In this document: one piece after another, positions 31,867 through 39,067 of the stretch | Layout: every line of letters begins with the position of its first letter | Position numbering within the stretch: the first letter of the stretch is position 1 | Assembly (NCBI GenBank): GCA_014534345.1 | Contig: JACVRR010000008.1 | Span: 1-41,562, forward strand | Direction of reading: 5' to 3' | DNA: 41,562 bases | From: Thermoleophilia bacterium | Lineage (GTDB): Bacteria; Actinomycetota; Thermoleophilia; Gaiellales; Gaiellaceae | Translations under genes and position numbers: made by a program | The notes under the pieces: model-generated | The model's database searches: none | The model's input: the letters and a program-made list of their open reading frames with translations, nothing else | Told to the model about the DNA's origin: nothing

Positions 31867-32598
31867 GTGCCCGAGGGCGACTCGCTCCACCGCGCGGCGC
31901 AACGTCTTCAGCCGCTCGTCGGCGAGCGCCTCCGCGCGGAGAGCCCCAGCCCGCGTGCCGCCGCGACTGGCGTCGCCGAGCGGATCGACGGCCTGCGGCT
32001 CGACGCGGTCGAGGCGGTCGGCAAGAACCTGCTGCTCCGCTTCGAAGGCGGCGTCGTGGTCCGGAGCCATCTCGGGATGCACGGCCGCTGGCGACTCGAG
32101 CGGGCGGGGGCGGCGCGGGCGGGCCGGCCGTGGCTCGTCCTCCGCGGACGCGAGCACGAGGCGGTGCTCTCGCGGGGCTCCGCGCTCGAGCTCGTCGGCT
32201 CGCGCCCGCCCCGGCTCGGCCCCGACGTGCTCGCGCCCGCCTTCGACCTCGACGCGGCCGTCGCGCGGCTGCGGGCGGCTCCGCCGTCGACGGCGGTCGG
32301 CGAGGCGCTCCTCGCCCAGCGGCTCGTCGCGGGCATCGGCAACCTCTGGCGCGCGGAGGCGCTGTGGGCGGCCGAGGTGTCGCCGTGGCGGCCGCTCGCT
32401 GATCTCGCAGACGACGACCTGCGCCGCGCGCTCGCGGCTGCACGCGGCCTGATGCGCGCCTCTCTCGCCGGCCGCCGCCCGCCGCGCCGCGTGTACCGGC
32501 GGGCGGGACGGCCGTGCCCGCGCTGCGGCACGCCGATCCGCTCCGCCGGCCAGGGCGACGCGAATCGGACGGCGTACTGGTGTCCGAACTGCCAGTAG
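31867..32598 (+). CDS. nei: Fpg/Nei-family DNA glycosylase (Nei2-like)
   Basis: 243 aa from GTG 31867, giving the catalytic N-terminus PEGDSLHRAAQRL. In this family Pro2 attacks the damaged nucleotide and Glu3 assists. 'VEAVGKNLLLRFEGGVVVRS' holds the conserved lysine and 'HLGMHGRWRL' follows. The helix-two-turn-helix spans 'LLAQRLVAGIGNLWRAEALW'. The C-terminal zinc finger is complete (CPRC near 215, CPNC at the end). It removes oxidised bases. In mycobacteria nei2 follows lhr, and the same neighbourhood is kept here with two genes inserted. A longer frame from GTG 31816 is excluded because Pro2 must be N-terminal. Confidence 0.92.
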   Translation: MPEGDSLHRAAQRLQPLVGERLRAESPSPRAAATGVAERIDGLRLDAVEAVGKNLLLRFEGGVVVRSHLGMHGRWRLERAGAARAGRPWLVLRGREHEAVLSRGSALELVGSRPPRLGPDVLAPAFDLDAAVARLRAAPPSTAVGEALLAQRLVAGIGNLWRAEALWAAEVSPWRPLADLADDDLRRALAAARGLMRASLAGRRPPRRVYRRAGRPCPRCGTPIRSAGQGDANRTAYWCPNCQ

Positions 32599-32659
32599 CG
32601 GCGGCGGAACCCTCTGCGCCCGCGGCCCCCCGTCGTGGTTCCTCGTCCCGCGGGTCCGT

Positions 32660-32682
32660 GTCCTGGGGACCGTCCCCCGGAC
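32660..32682. terminator. REP-like hairpin after nei
   Basis: GTCCTGGGGA, loop CCG, TCCCCCGGAC: 10-position stem with one mismatch, 62 bases after the nei stop. A second weaker hairpin with CTCGTCAGC and GCTGACGACGAG follows at about 32689-32715. The rest of the 192-bp gap before 32791 shows nothing else. Confidence 0.45.
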
Positions 32683-32790
32683 AGGGCCTCGTCAGCCAGG
32701 TCCGCTGACGACGAGCCCGCTCCACCGCTGCACCCTCGGCGGCCGGGTTCGTAGAGGGATGAGGCGCCTGGTCGCGTACACGGCTGGGCG

Positions 32791-34101
32791 GTGCTCGTCC
32801 GTGCCCCACACCTGCGCGACGCGCTGCGCGGCTTCTGCCTCGGCGCCTTCGGCGTGCTCGCGCGCGCGCTCGAGGAGGGCGAGGAGCTTCCGTTCGCGTT
32901 CGAGGAGCATGTTTCGCCGGGGCGGCCAGCGCTGTACGAGTACCGGCCGCTCGTCCGGCCGTTCGTCGAGCGCCACGTCGCCGACCTCGCCCGGCGGGAC
33001 GACGCGCGGGTCGCGCTCGCGGAGCTGCGCCGGGAGCCTCGGGCGACGATCTTCGCGCACGCGCACGCGCACGCGCACGCTCGCGCCGGCGACGAGGACG
33101 AGGCGCTGCTCGCGAGCGTGCTCGTCCCGCTCCTCGTGCAGACGGCCGAGGGCTGCGGCGGCCTCGACTGGGAGGACGTCGCGTTCGACCAGGCCTACGC
33201 GCAGCTCGAGCGCGCGCTCTTCGGGCGCGCCCATCGTTACACCGCGATCGCGCCGCTGATCGGCCTGGTCGGGGTGGCCGAGCTCGAGCTGAGCAGCTGC
33301 ATTCGCGTTCGGCCGGCCGTCGCCGACGAGCTGGCGACCGCCTGGCCGGAGGCGCGCGGCCTCCTTCCGCCCGCGTTCGGGCGCGAGCCCGACCGCGTTT
33401 CCGTGCTCGAGCTGGTACAGGATCTCGCGGCGGGTGCCGAAGAGGTCCCTGACGCGCCCGGCGAGCTGGCCGACGCGGTCACGGCGATCCGGCTTGCGAC
33501 CGCGGGCCCCGTCGCCGCGGGCCCGGTGGTCTTCGAGCGGCTGGACGACCGTCCGTACGCGATCCGCCCCGTCGTTCCGATCGCGGGCGCCCAGCCGGCC
33601 GGCGAGCCGACGCGCCTCGACCGCTTCCGCGGGCGGCTGGCAGCCGACCTGCTCGCCCGCCTCGCGGCGACCGACGACGACCCGGAGGTCGGCGAGGCGC
33701 TCGACCGCTGGGAGCTGTCGCTCTTCCAGGCGGAGCCGTTTCGCTCCGAGCAGCTGCGGGAGGCGCTCGCCGCGCTGCTCGCCGGACACGACGGGCTCTG
33801 GGCCGGGGCGATGCGTGCGGCGGTGCTGCTCGGCTCGCAGGAGGGCGAGCGGGAGGAGTTGTTCGCGAGCCTTCGCGCGCTTGCGGGGGGTGCGGAGGCG
33901 GATGCGGCGGCGGCGGAGGCGCTCAGGCGGGCGCTGGTCGAGGCGCTCCTGCACGACGAGCGCACCGAGCTGCTGGCGAGCCTGGACGACGCGCTCCTCG
34001 GCGTCCGGCCCGCGCCGGACGGGTACTACACGCGCCTGGCGACCGCGAGGACACAGAGTCGGCACGAACGCGTCCCTCTCCTGCGCGCGGTCGACGACTA
34101 G
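32791..34101 (+). CDS. Unknown 436-aa protein
   Basis: Starts at GTG 32791, with TACACG eight bases before it. The sequence is Ala-, Glu-, Leu- and Arg-rich and mostly helical, without signal peptide or membrane span, so it is probably cytoplasmic. Notable are an N-terminal block ('LRDALRGFCLGAFGVLARAL', 'PALYEYRPLVRPFVERHVAD'), a low-complexity histidine run from a hexamer repeat (FAHAHAHAHARAG, about residues 91-103), 'LVPLLVQTAEGCGGLDWEDV' and 'RPYAIRPVVPIAGAQPAGEP'. Codon use is typical of the genome. I recognise no family. A 72-aa helical protein follows 10 bases downstream, possibly a partner. Confidence 0.7.
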   Translation: MLVRAPHLRDALRGFCLGAFGVLARALEEGEELPFAFEEHVSPGRPALYEYRPLVRPFVERHVADLARRDDARVALAELRREPRATIFAHAHAHAHARAGDEDEALLASVLVPLLVQTAEGCGGLDWEDVAFDQAYAQLERALFGRAHRYTAIAPLIGLVGVAELELSSCIRVRPAVADELATAWPEARGLLPPAFGREPDRVSVLELVQDLAAGAEEVPDAPGELADAVTAIRLATAGPVAAGPVVFERLDDRPYAIRPVVPIAGAQPAGEPTRLDRFRGRLAADLLARLAATDDDPEVGEALDRWELSLFQAEPFRSEQLREALAALLAGHDGLWAGAMRAAVLLGSQEGEREELFASLRALAGGAEADAAAAEALRRALVEALLHDERTELLASLDDALLGVRPAPDGYYTRLATARTQSRHERVPLLRAVDD

Positions 34102-34104
34102 CGT
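34099..34104 (+). promoter_or_regulatory. -10 box TAGCGT of the 72-aa gene
   Basis: TAGCGT begins with the TAG stop of the preceding gene and is followed by seven bases and GTG 34112, so the small gene may have its own leaderless promoter. Confidence 0.45.
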
Positions 34105-34111
34105 CCGCCTC

Positions 34112-34330
34112 GTGGACGAGGCGCGGGCGGTGCTGGAGCGGCTGCGACGGATCGAGCTCCTCGAGCGCGAGGGCGCGACCGCGCCGCACCTGCTCGCCGA
34201 GGTGCGCGCGCTGCTGGTCGAGGCGGAGGCGTGGGTGCGCGCCGAGCCCGGCGGAACGGCGCGCGCCGAGGAGGCGCTCGACGACTGTCGGCGGGCGCTC
34301 GATCGGGCGCCGGTCGGCGCCAGGGCCTAG
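34112..34330 (+). CDS. Small helical protein of unknown function
   Basis: 72 aa from GTG 34112. It is acidic and strongly helical ('VLERLRRIELLEREGATAPH', 'LLAEVRALLVEAEAWVRAEP', 'ARAEEALDDCRRALDRAP'), with heptad-like leucines that could form a short coiled coil or helical bundle. There is no membrane segment. It follows the 436-aa unknown gene by 10 bp. The start is supported by the TAGCGT box and by codon composition. Confidence 0.6.
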   Translation: MDEARAVLERLRRIELLEREGATAPHLLAEVRALLVEAEAWVRAEPGGTARAEEALDDCRRALDRAPVGARA

Positions 34331-34359
34331 GCGGCGCCGCGCCGGGCGGTCCCTACCGG

Positions 34360-35139
34360 CTAGGCGAGCTCGCGGCGCAGCACGGACGCCGCCGCGTGCA
34401 GCGCGATCCGCGTCTCCTCGAGCGTCGGCTCGCGGGTCGTCACGCGCTGCAGGCCGAGACCCGGAAGCAGGAGCGTCCGCGCGAGCCGCCGGCCGGAGCC
34501 CTCGATCGCGAGCCAGAGCTCCATCGTGACGGCGAGCGTCAGTCCCGCAAGCAGCACCGGCGTGTAGGGCGCGAACGGGAGCGGCCAGGCGAGCTCGGCG
34601 ATCGCGGCGACGGGCAGGACGAGGACGGCGAAGTTCGTGCCGCAGCGGAGCGCGAAGCGGGTCGGCCGCGCCGTCCCCTCCCATGTCGCGCGCAGCCGCC
34701 GCTCCTCCACGGCCGCGATCGCGCGGTGCTCGGCGCCGTGCAGGCGGAGCGTCCGTCCCCGCATCAGCCAGCCGAGCAGGGCGGTGGCGATGACGACGCC
34801 CGCGACCACCTCGGCCCAGTGCGGGAGCGCGAAGAACGCGAACGGCGCGAGGAGCGCGCACACGAGGAGGAGCCGCTCGCGCCGGCCCGCGACGCCGCGC
34901 CCGCGGAACAGCGGCGACATCGCCGCACCGAGCCGCACCAGACCGCGGACGAGCGGGATGCCGCGGACGAGCGACGGCTGGTTCGGCGTCGCGCCTTCGT
35001 AGAGGCGGCCGTCGGTCGTCGCGAACGCCCAGAAGCGGGAGCTTGCGATCACGACCCCGTTCGGCCGAGCCATCCCGCCCAGACGGGGGAGCTTCGGCTC
35101 GGCGTCCGCGCGGGCGAGCAGGGCGTCGGTCCCCGGCAT
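34360..35139 (-). CDS. DUF1385 membrane protein
   Basis: 259 aa from ATG 35139. An upstream ATG at 35175 lies inside a strong hairpin and is unlikely. DUF1385 landmarks are present: 'KLPRLGGMARPNGVVIASSR', 'RGIPLVRGLVRLGAAMSPLF', 'HGAEHRAIAAVEERRL' and 'ALRCGTNFAVLVLPVAAIAE'. Four or so membrane helices follow the pattern of the family (two near residues 95-135, two near 175-215). The conserved HGAEH and RCGT blocks suggest metal binding, but no member's reaction is known to me. The last helices carry a charged C-terminal tail. Confidence 0.85.
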   Translation of the reverse strand: MPGTDALLARADAEPKLPRLGGMARPNGVVIASSRFWAFATTDGRLYEGATPNQPSLVRGIPLVRGLVRLGAAMSPLFRGRGVAGRRERLLLVCALLAPFAFFALPHWAEVVAGVVIATALLGWLMRGRTLRLHGAEHRAIAAVEERRLRATWEGTARPTRFALRCGTNFAVLVLPVAAIAELAWPLPFAPYTPVLLAGLTLAVTMELWLAIEGSGRRLARTLLLPGLGLQRVTTREPTLEETRIALHAAASVLRRELA

Positions 35140-35162
35140 CCGCGCAGGATGCCCGAGCGGAG

Positions 35163-35188
35163 GGCCGCCCGGCAAGCGCCGGGCGGCC
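35163..35188. terminator. Strong hairpin between the 25-aa gene and DUF1385
   Basis: GGCCGCCCGGC, loop AAGC, GCCGGGCGGCC: a perfect 11-bp stem with a tetraloop, 26 bases past the stop of the small membrane-peptide gene on the minus strand. There is no U-tract in that direction. Confidence 0.65.
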
Positions 35189-35213
35189 TATCTTGACGGG
35201 CTCTCGGTCCTAC

Positions 35214-35291
35214 TTACCAGCGCCCGCGGGTGAAGAACCCGAGGAGCGCGAGAACCAAGATCACGATCAGGATGATCCACAGGATGCTCAC
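35214..35291 (-). CDS. 25-aa membrane peptide
   Basis: GTG start at 35291 with AAAAGGGG eight bases upstream, and TAA stop at 35214. The product is MSILWIILIVILVLALLGFF followed by TRGRW: one hydrophobic helix with a short basic C-terminus. This resembles the very small DUF3309-like hydrophobic proteins found in many bacteria. Its ribosome binding site is among the best in the window and a strong hairpin follows, so it looks like an independent short transcript. Function unknown; membrane stress adaptation has been suggested for similar peptides. Confidence 0.7.
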   Translation of the reverse strand: MSILWIILIVILVLALLGFFTRGRW

Positions 35292-35396
35292 GCGTTGGTC
35301 CCCTTTTCAGTCGAGGTCAATGTCCAGATAACGAACGAGCCGTGGAAATGGGTGCGGGTGGGCAGCCGCCGCGGGCCGCGCCCGGAGCTCGCGCTG

Positions 35397-36269
35397 CTAT
35401 TCGCCGCCGGGGAGCGCCTCGACCGCGGCCAGCGCGGCCACCGGCACGGGCCGAAGCGCGCGCGCCACCTCGAGGAAGACGTCCTCGCCGGGGAGCGAGT
35501 ACTCGAACGTGAAGTCGACGCACCCGTTCAGCTCGATCACCGTGTAGCCGTAGCGCGTGGGGAGGAGGTCGACGCCGAGCAACCCGCCGCCAATCGTGGC
35601 CGCGGCCTCGATTGCCGTCGCGCATGCCTCCGCCGGCGGGACGATCGGCAGCCGGCGCCCGCCGAGCGCGATGTTCGTCCGCCACTCGCCCGGCGCCGAC
35701 ACGCGCTGGATCGCGCCGACGACCTGACCCCGCGCGACGAGGATGCGCAGGTCGTAGCCGAGCGGCGGAACGAGCTCCTGGACGAGCGCGCCCTGGCGCC
35801 GGAACCACGGACGGCTCGAGAACTCGGCGATCGTCGCCGCGAGCTCGCACTCGTCGTGGCAGCGGACGACGTCGCGTCCCCAGCTGCCGAAGCGCGGCTT
35901 CACCACCACGGGGTAGTCGAGCGGCGTCAGAAGCCCCTCGTCGCCGACGTGCGCCGTCCGCGGGTGGGGGACGCCGGCCGTCCGCAGCTTGATCGCCGTC
36001 GCGAGCTTGTCGTGGGCGGTCAGGATCGCGCCGGCCGGGTTGACGACCTGGACGCCGCGCCGGGCGAGCGCCTCGAGGTCGCGCAGTCCCGGCTCGATGC
36101 CGTCGAGCGTGGGAAGGACGTCCAGGCGCGCGAGGACCGTGTCGCCTTGCCTCGCGCGGCGGACGGCATCCTCGAGCGGGAGGAGCGACGCGGTCGGGTC
36201 GACGGCGCGGAAGGCGTCGAGGAGCGCGACGTTCGTCGGGGTCAGTCGTCCGGCGAGGAGGAGAGCCAC
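35397..36269 (-). CDS. RimK-type ATP-grasp ligase
   Basis: 290 aa from GTG 36269. ATP-grasp fold: a preATP-grasp N-terminal domain ('ALLLAGRLTPTNVALLDAFR', 'VQVVNPAGAILTAHDKLATA'), ATP lysines in 'LDYPVVVKPRFGSWGRDVVR', the hinge 'ALVQELVPPLGYDLRILVAR' and the metal-binding end 'GGLLGVDLLPTRYGYTVIEL' then NGCVDFTFEY. It most resembles the RimK/LysX group, which joins an acidic or amino-group substrate to a carboxylate. There is no LysW-like carrier or lysine/arginine gene nearby, so the substrate is open. Its start faces the histidine kinase gene. Confidence 0.85.
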   Translation of the reverse strand: MALLLAGRLTPTNVALLDAFRAVDPTASLLPLEDAVRRARQGDTVLARLDVLPTLDGIEPGLRDLEALARRGVQVVNPAGAILTAHDKLATAIKLRTAGVPHPRTAHVGDEGLLTPLDYPVVVKPRFGSWGRDVVRCHDECELAATIAEFSSRPWFRRQGALVQELVPPLGYDLRILVARGQVVGAIQRVSAPGEWRTNIALGGRRLPIVPPAEACATAIEAAATIGGGLLGVDLLPTRYGYTVIELNGCVDFTFEYSLPGEDVFLEVARALRPVPVAALAAVEALPGGE

Positions 36270-36374
36270 GGAGACGATGATCGCGAGGCCCGTTCAATGT
36301 CGGATCCCGATTATCTCAAGCTTTCTTCACACCTCGGAGGCGTGGCGGGGGCGTCGGCCATACTGGGAGGGAGG

Positions 36375-38099
36375 GTGCGCTACGGCATCGGGATGCGGTA
36401 CTGGCTGGCGATCGCGTTCGGCGCGATCACGGCCGTGACCGCGGTCGGCGTCGCCCAGATCCTCTCGGGGCGAACCGAGCAGGCCTTCCGCGAGCACGCG
36501 GAGGAGATCGCGCTCGGGAACGCGTTCTTCGCCGCGCGCCGGCTGCCGCCACTCGACGGCGACAGGCAGGGGTTGCGGCGCGCGGTGAACCGGATCGCGA
36601 CCGAGCGGCGGCTCGCCCTGTTCGTGTTCGACAGCGGCGGGAACCTGCTCACGCCCGAGCGGTCGGCGCAGGTCGAGCTCGCGTCGATTCCCGAGGAGGG
36701 GCAGGCGCGCTACCAGGCGCTGATCGGGCAGGGCCCGGTGGTCAAGTCGTACGGCGAGGGAGGAGCGACCCTGGTGGCGATGCAGCTCGGCCCGCCGACC
36801 TACCCCTCGGGCGCGCTCGTTGCGTACGCCCGCCGGCCCGAGTTCGCGGCCGGGCTCGGGATTGCGCGCGAGAAGACCACGCAGGCCGCGATCCTGGCCG
36901 CGATTCTCGGCGGCGTCGCCGGCCTGCTCGTCGCGGCGCTGATCACCGCGCGGCTGCGCGGAATCGCGTCCGCGGCGGCGGCGATCGAGAGCGGCGACTT
37001 CGAGCGCGCGCTCCGGCCGCGGTTCGGCGACGAGCTCGGCGCGCTGGCGGAGATCATCGACCGGATGCGCGTCCGCCTGCGCGACTCGTTCTCCGTCCTC
37101 GAGTCCGAGCGCGACCGGCTGCATCGCCTGCTCGAGCGCCTGCACGAGGGGGTGCTGACGGTCGACGCGTCGCTGCGCGTGGAGTACGCGAACACGTCCG
37201 CGCGGCAGCTGCTCGAGCTCGAGGGGGACGAGCTGCCCGACCCGTGGGCTGCGCTCTCGCTGCGCGCGCTCGCGGCGAAGCTGTTCGAGCCGGACGCGAC
37301 CGCGGTGCACGCGCGCGTCGCGCCCGACGCCGAGCACGCGTACTCGGTCGTCGGGATCCCTGCCGGGGCGGAGGGCAGCGCCGCCGTTCTCGTCTTGACC
37401 GACATCTCCGAGCGCGAGCGCCGAGAGCGCGTTCAGCGCGAGTTCGTGGCGAACGCGGCGCACGAGCTGCGGACGCCGCTCTCCGTGATCAGCGGCGCCG
37501 TCGAGGTCCTCCAGAGCGGAGCGAAGGAGATCCCCGACGAGCGCGACCGTTTCCTCGAGCACATCGAACGGGAGTCGGCGCGCCTCGGCCGGCTGGCGCG
37601 CGCGCTGCTCGTCCTCGCCCGGGCGCAGACGCGCGCCGAGACGCTCCGGCTCGAGCCGGTCGAGCTTCGCCCGCTGCTCGAGCAGGCAGCCGAGGAGGCG
37701 CGGCCGCGCGTGGACGTCCCGGTCCGTGTCTCCTGCCCACCCCACCTGGCTGTCGCTGCGCAGCCGCAGCTGACCGAGCAGATCGTCTCGAACCTGGTCG
37801 ACAACGCGGCCAAGCACACGCGCAGGGGCGAGATCGCGCTGCGCGCCCGGCCGCTGAACGGCGGGGTGGCGATCGAGGTCGCCGACACGGGCGAGGGCAT
37901 CCCGGCCGAGGAGCGGGAGGCGATCTTCGAGCGGTTCTACCGCGCCGGCGGCCGCGACCGCGACGGGTTCGGGCTCGGTCTGGCGATCGTGCGCGAGGCG
38001 GTGCGCGCGCTCGGCGGCACGGTCGACCTCGAGTCGACGCCGGGCCGCGGGACGACCGTCCGCGTGCTGCTTCCCGCCGCCGAGCAGCGGGCGGCGTAG
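36375..38099 (+). CDS. Two-component sensor histidine kinase
   Basis: 574 aa from GTG 36375, preceded by GGGAGGGAGG; ATG 36297 and ATG 36393 are in-frame alternatives. TM1 is about residues 8-30, an extracytoplasmic domain of ~140 residues follows, TM2 is about 170-192, then a HAMP linker and a PAS-like segment ('LHEGVLTVDASLRVEYANTS'). HisKA has the phosphoacceptor His363 ('VANAAHELRTPLSVISGAVE'); the ATPase has the N box ('VSNLVDNAAKHTRRG'), G1 ('EVADTGEGIPAEE') and F/G2 ('GFGLGLAIVREAVRALGG'). It is most like PhoR/ResE-type kinases. It pairs with the regulator 12 bases downstream. The ligand is unknown. Confidence 0.92.
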   Translation: MRYGIGMRYWLAIAFGAITAVTAVGVAQILSGRTEQAFREHAEEIALGNAFFAARRLPPLDGDRQGLRRAVNRIATERRLALFVFDSGGNLLTPERSAQVELASIPEEGQARYQALIGQGPVVKSYGEGGATLVAMQLGPPTYPSGALVAYARRPEFAAGLGIAREKTTQAAILAAILGGVAGLLVAALITARLRGIASAAAAIESGDFERALRPRFGDELGALAEIIDRMRVRLRDSFSVLESERDRLHRLLERLHEGVLTVDASLRVEYANTSARQLLELEGDELPDPWAALSLRALAAKLFEPDATAVHARVAPDAEHAYSVVGIPAGAEGSAAVLVLTDISERERRERVQREFVANAAHELRTPLSVISGAVEVLQSGAKEIPDERDRFLEHIERESARLGRLARALLVLARAQTRAETLRLEPVELRPLLEQAAEEARPRVDVPVRVSCPPHLAVAAQPQLTEQIVSNLVDNAAKHTRRGEIALRARPLNGGVAIEVADTGEGIPAEEREAIFERFYRAGGRDRDGFGLGLAIVREAVRALGGTVDLESTPGRGTTVRVLLPAAEQRAA

Positions 38100-38111
38100 G
38101 GAGCGCCCGCG

Positions 38112-38789
38112 GTGAGCAAGAGGATCCTGGTCGTCGACGACGAGCCCGGCATCGTCGATCTGGTCAGCTACGGGCTGCGGCGGGAGGGGTACGACGTCGA
38201 GTCGGCGTCCGACGGAGAGCGGGCGCTCTCGCGGGCGCGCGAGGACACGTTCGACCTGATCGTGCTCGACGTGATGTTGCCCCGCATGTCGGGGATGGAC
38301 GTCTGCCGGACGCTCCGTGGCGAGAGCGACGTACCGATCCTGATGCTGACCGCGCGCGACGCCGAGGTCGACACGGTCGTCGGCCTCGAGGTCGGCGCGG
38401 ACGACTACGTCACCAAGCCGTTCTCGATGGCCGAGCTGACCAGCCGCGTCCGTGCGCTCCTCCGCCGGCGCGAACTCGACCGGGCGGCGGCCGGCGCCGG
38501 CGTCGTGCGGGAGGCCGGCGGGATCCGGGTCGACCTCGTCCGCCACGAGGTCACGGTCGACGGCGCGCCGGTGACGCTGACGCCCTCCGAGTACCGCCTG
38601 CTCACGCTGCTGATGAACGAGCCCCAGCGGGTGTTCACGCGGAGGCAGATCATGCAGCACCTGTGGGACAGCGCCTGGGTCGCGGACGAGCGCACCTGCG
38701 ACGCGCACGTCTCCAACCTGCGGCGCAAGCTCGGCTCCGCCGCCGACCGGATCGCGACGGTGCGCGGGGTCGGGTACAAGCTGGCGTAG
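38112..38789 (+). CDS. OmpR/PhoB-family response regulator
   Basis: 225 aa from GTG 38112. Receiver domain: acidic pocket Asp9/Asp10, phosphoacceptor Asp53 ('LIVLDVMLPRMSGMDVC'), Thr80 and Lys102 ('DYVTKPFSMAELTSRV'). The C-terminal winged helix (residues ~130-225) contains 'PVTLTPSEYRLLTLLMNEPQ' and the recognition helix region 'DAHVSNLRRKLGSAADRI', ending 'TVRGVGYKLA'. Phosphorylated dimers bind direct repeats spaced 11 bp; a pair of such repeats lies upstream of the chaplin-like gene at 41.26 kb, but no link is shown. Confidence 0.94.
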   Translation: MSKRILVVDDEPGIVDLVSYGLRREGYDVESASDGERALSRAREDTFDLIVLDVMLPRMSGMDVCRTLRGESDVPILMLTARDAEVDTVVGLEVGADDYVTKPFSMAELTSRVRALLRRRELDRAAAGAGVVREAGGIRVDLVRHEVTVDGAPVTLTPSEYRLLTLLMNEPQRVFTRRQIMQHLWDSAWVADERTCDAHVSNLRRKLGSAADRIATVRGVGYKLA

Positions 38790-38851
38790 CGTTCGAGCGG
38801 GCGGGTCGGGGTGGTGTCGCCGCCGCCGCCGTACGTGCGTCGAGGCCTGCG

Positions 38852-38877
38852 GGCGCTCGGGCGCCGGGCGGCGCCCC
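38852..38877. terminator. GC-rich hairpin after the response regulator
   Basis: GGGCGC (38852-38857) pairs with GCGCCC (38872-38877) around a loop that itself contains GGCGCC. It lies 62 bases after the stop. The stem is short and common by chance at this GC content. Confidence 0.35.
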
Positions 38878-38942
38878 GTCCGGCACGTCTGCGACGCTCC
38901 GTTCGCCGTGACCGTTGACTCCCGGGCCACCGGCCTCCTCCC

Positions 38943-38971
38943 CGCGGTTGACACGTTAACGGGGAACCGCG
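38943..38971. promoter_or_regulatory. Inverted repeat over TTGACA upstream of parA
   Basis: CGCGGTT (38943-38949) pairs with AACCGCG (38965-38971); the left arm overlaps a consensus TTGACA (38948-38953). A TACCGT box near 39040 could be a separate -10. This looks like a promoter with an operator, about 100 bp before parA. The rest of the 278-bp gap 38790-39067 shows no gene. Confidence 0.4.
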
Positions 38972-39067
38972 CGCACGTGGGAGACCGAAGGGTGCCGAAA
39001 GCGTGACGATCGCGCGTCCGGCGGCCGGCAGGACTCCGCTACCGTGAGCCGAAACCGAGGACGGACG

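Noticed and set aside
33058-33083. AHAHAHAHAR run as a metal-binding site
   Set aside because: It is produced by a simple GCGCAC-type hexamer repeat in the DNA and has no supporting ligands around it.
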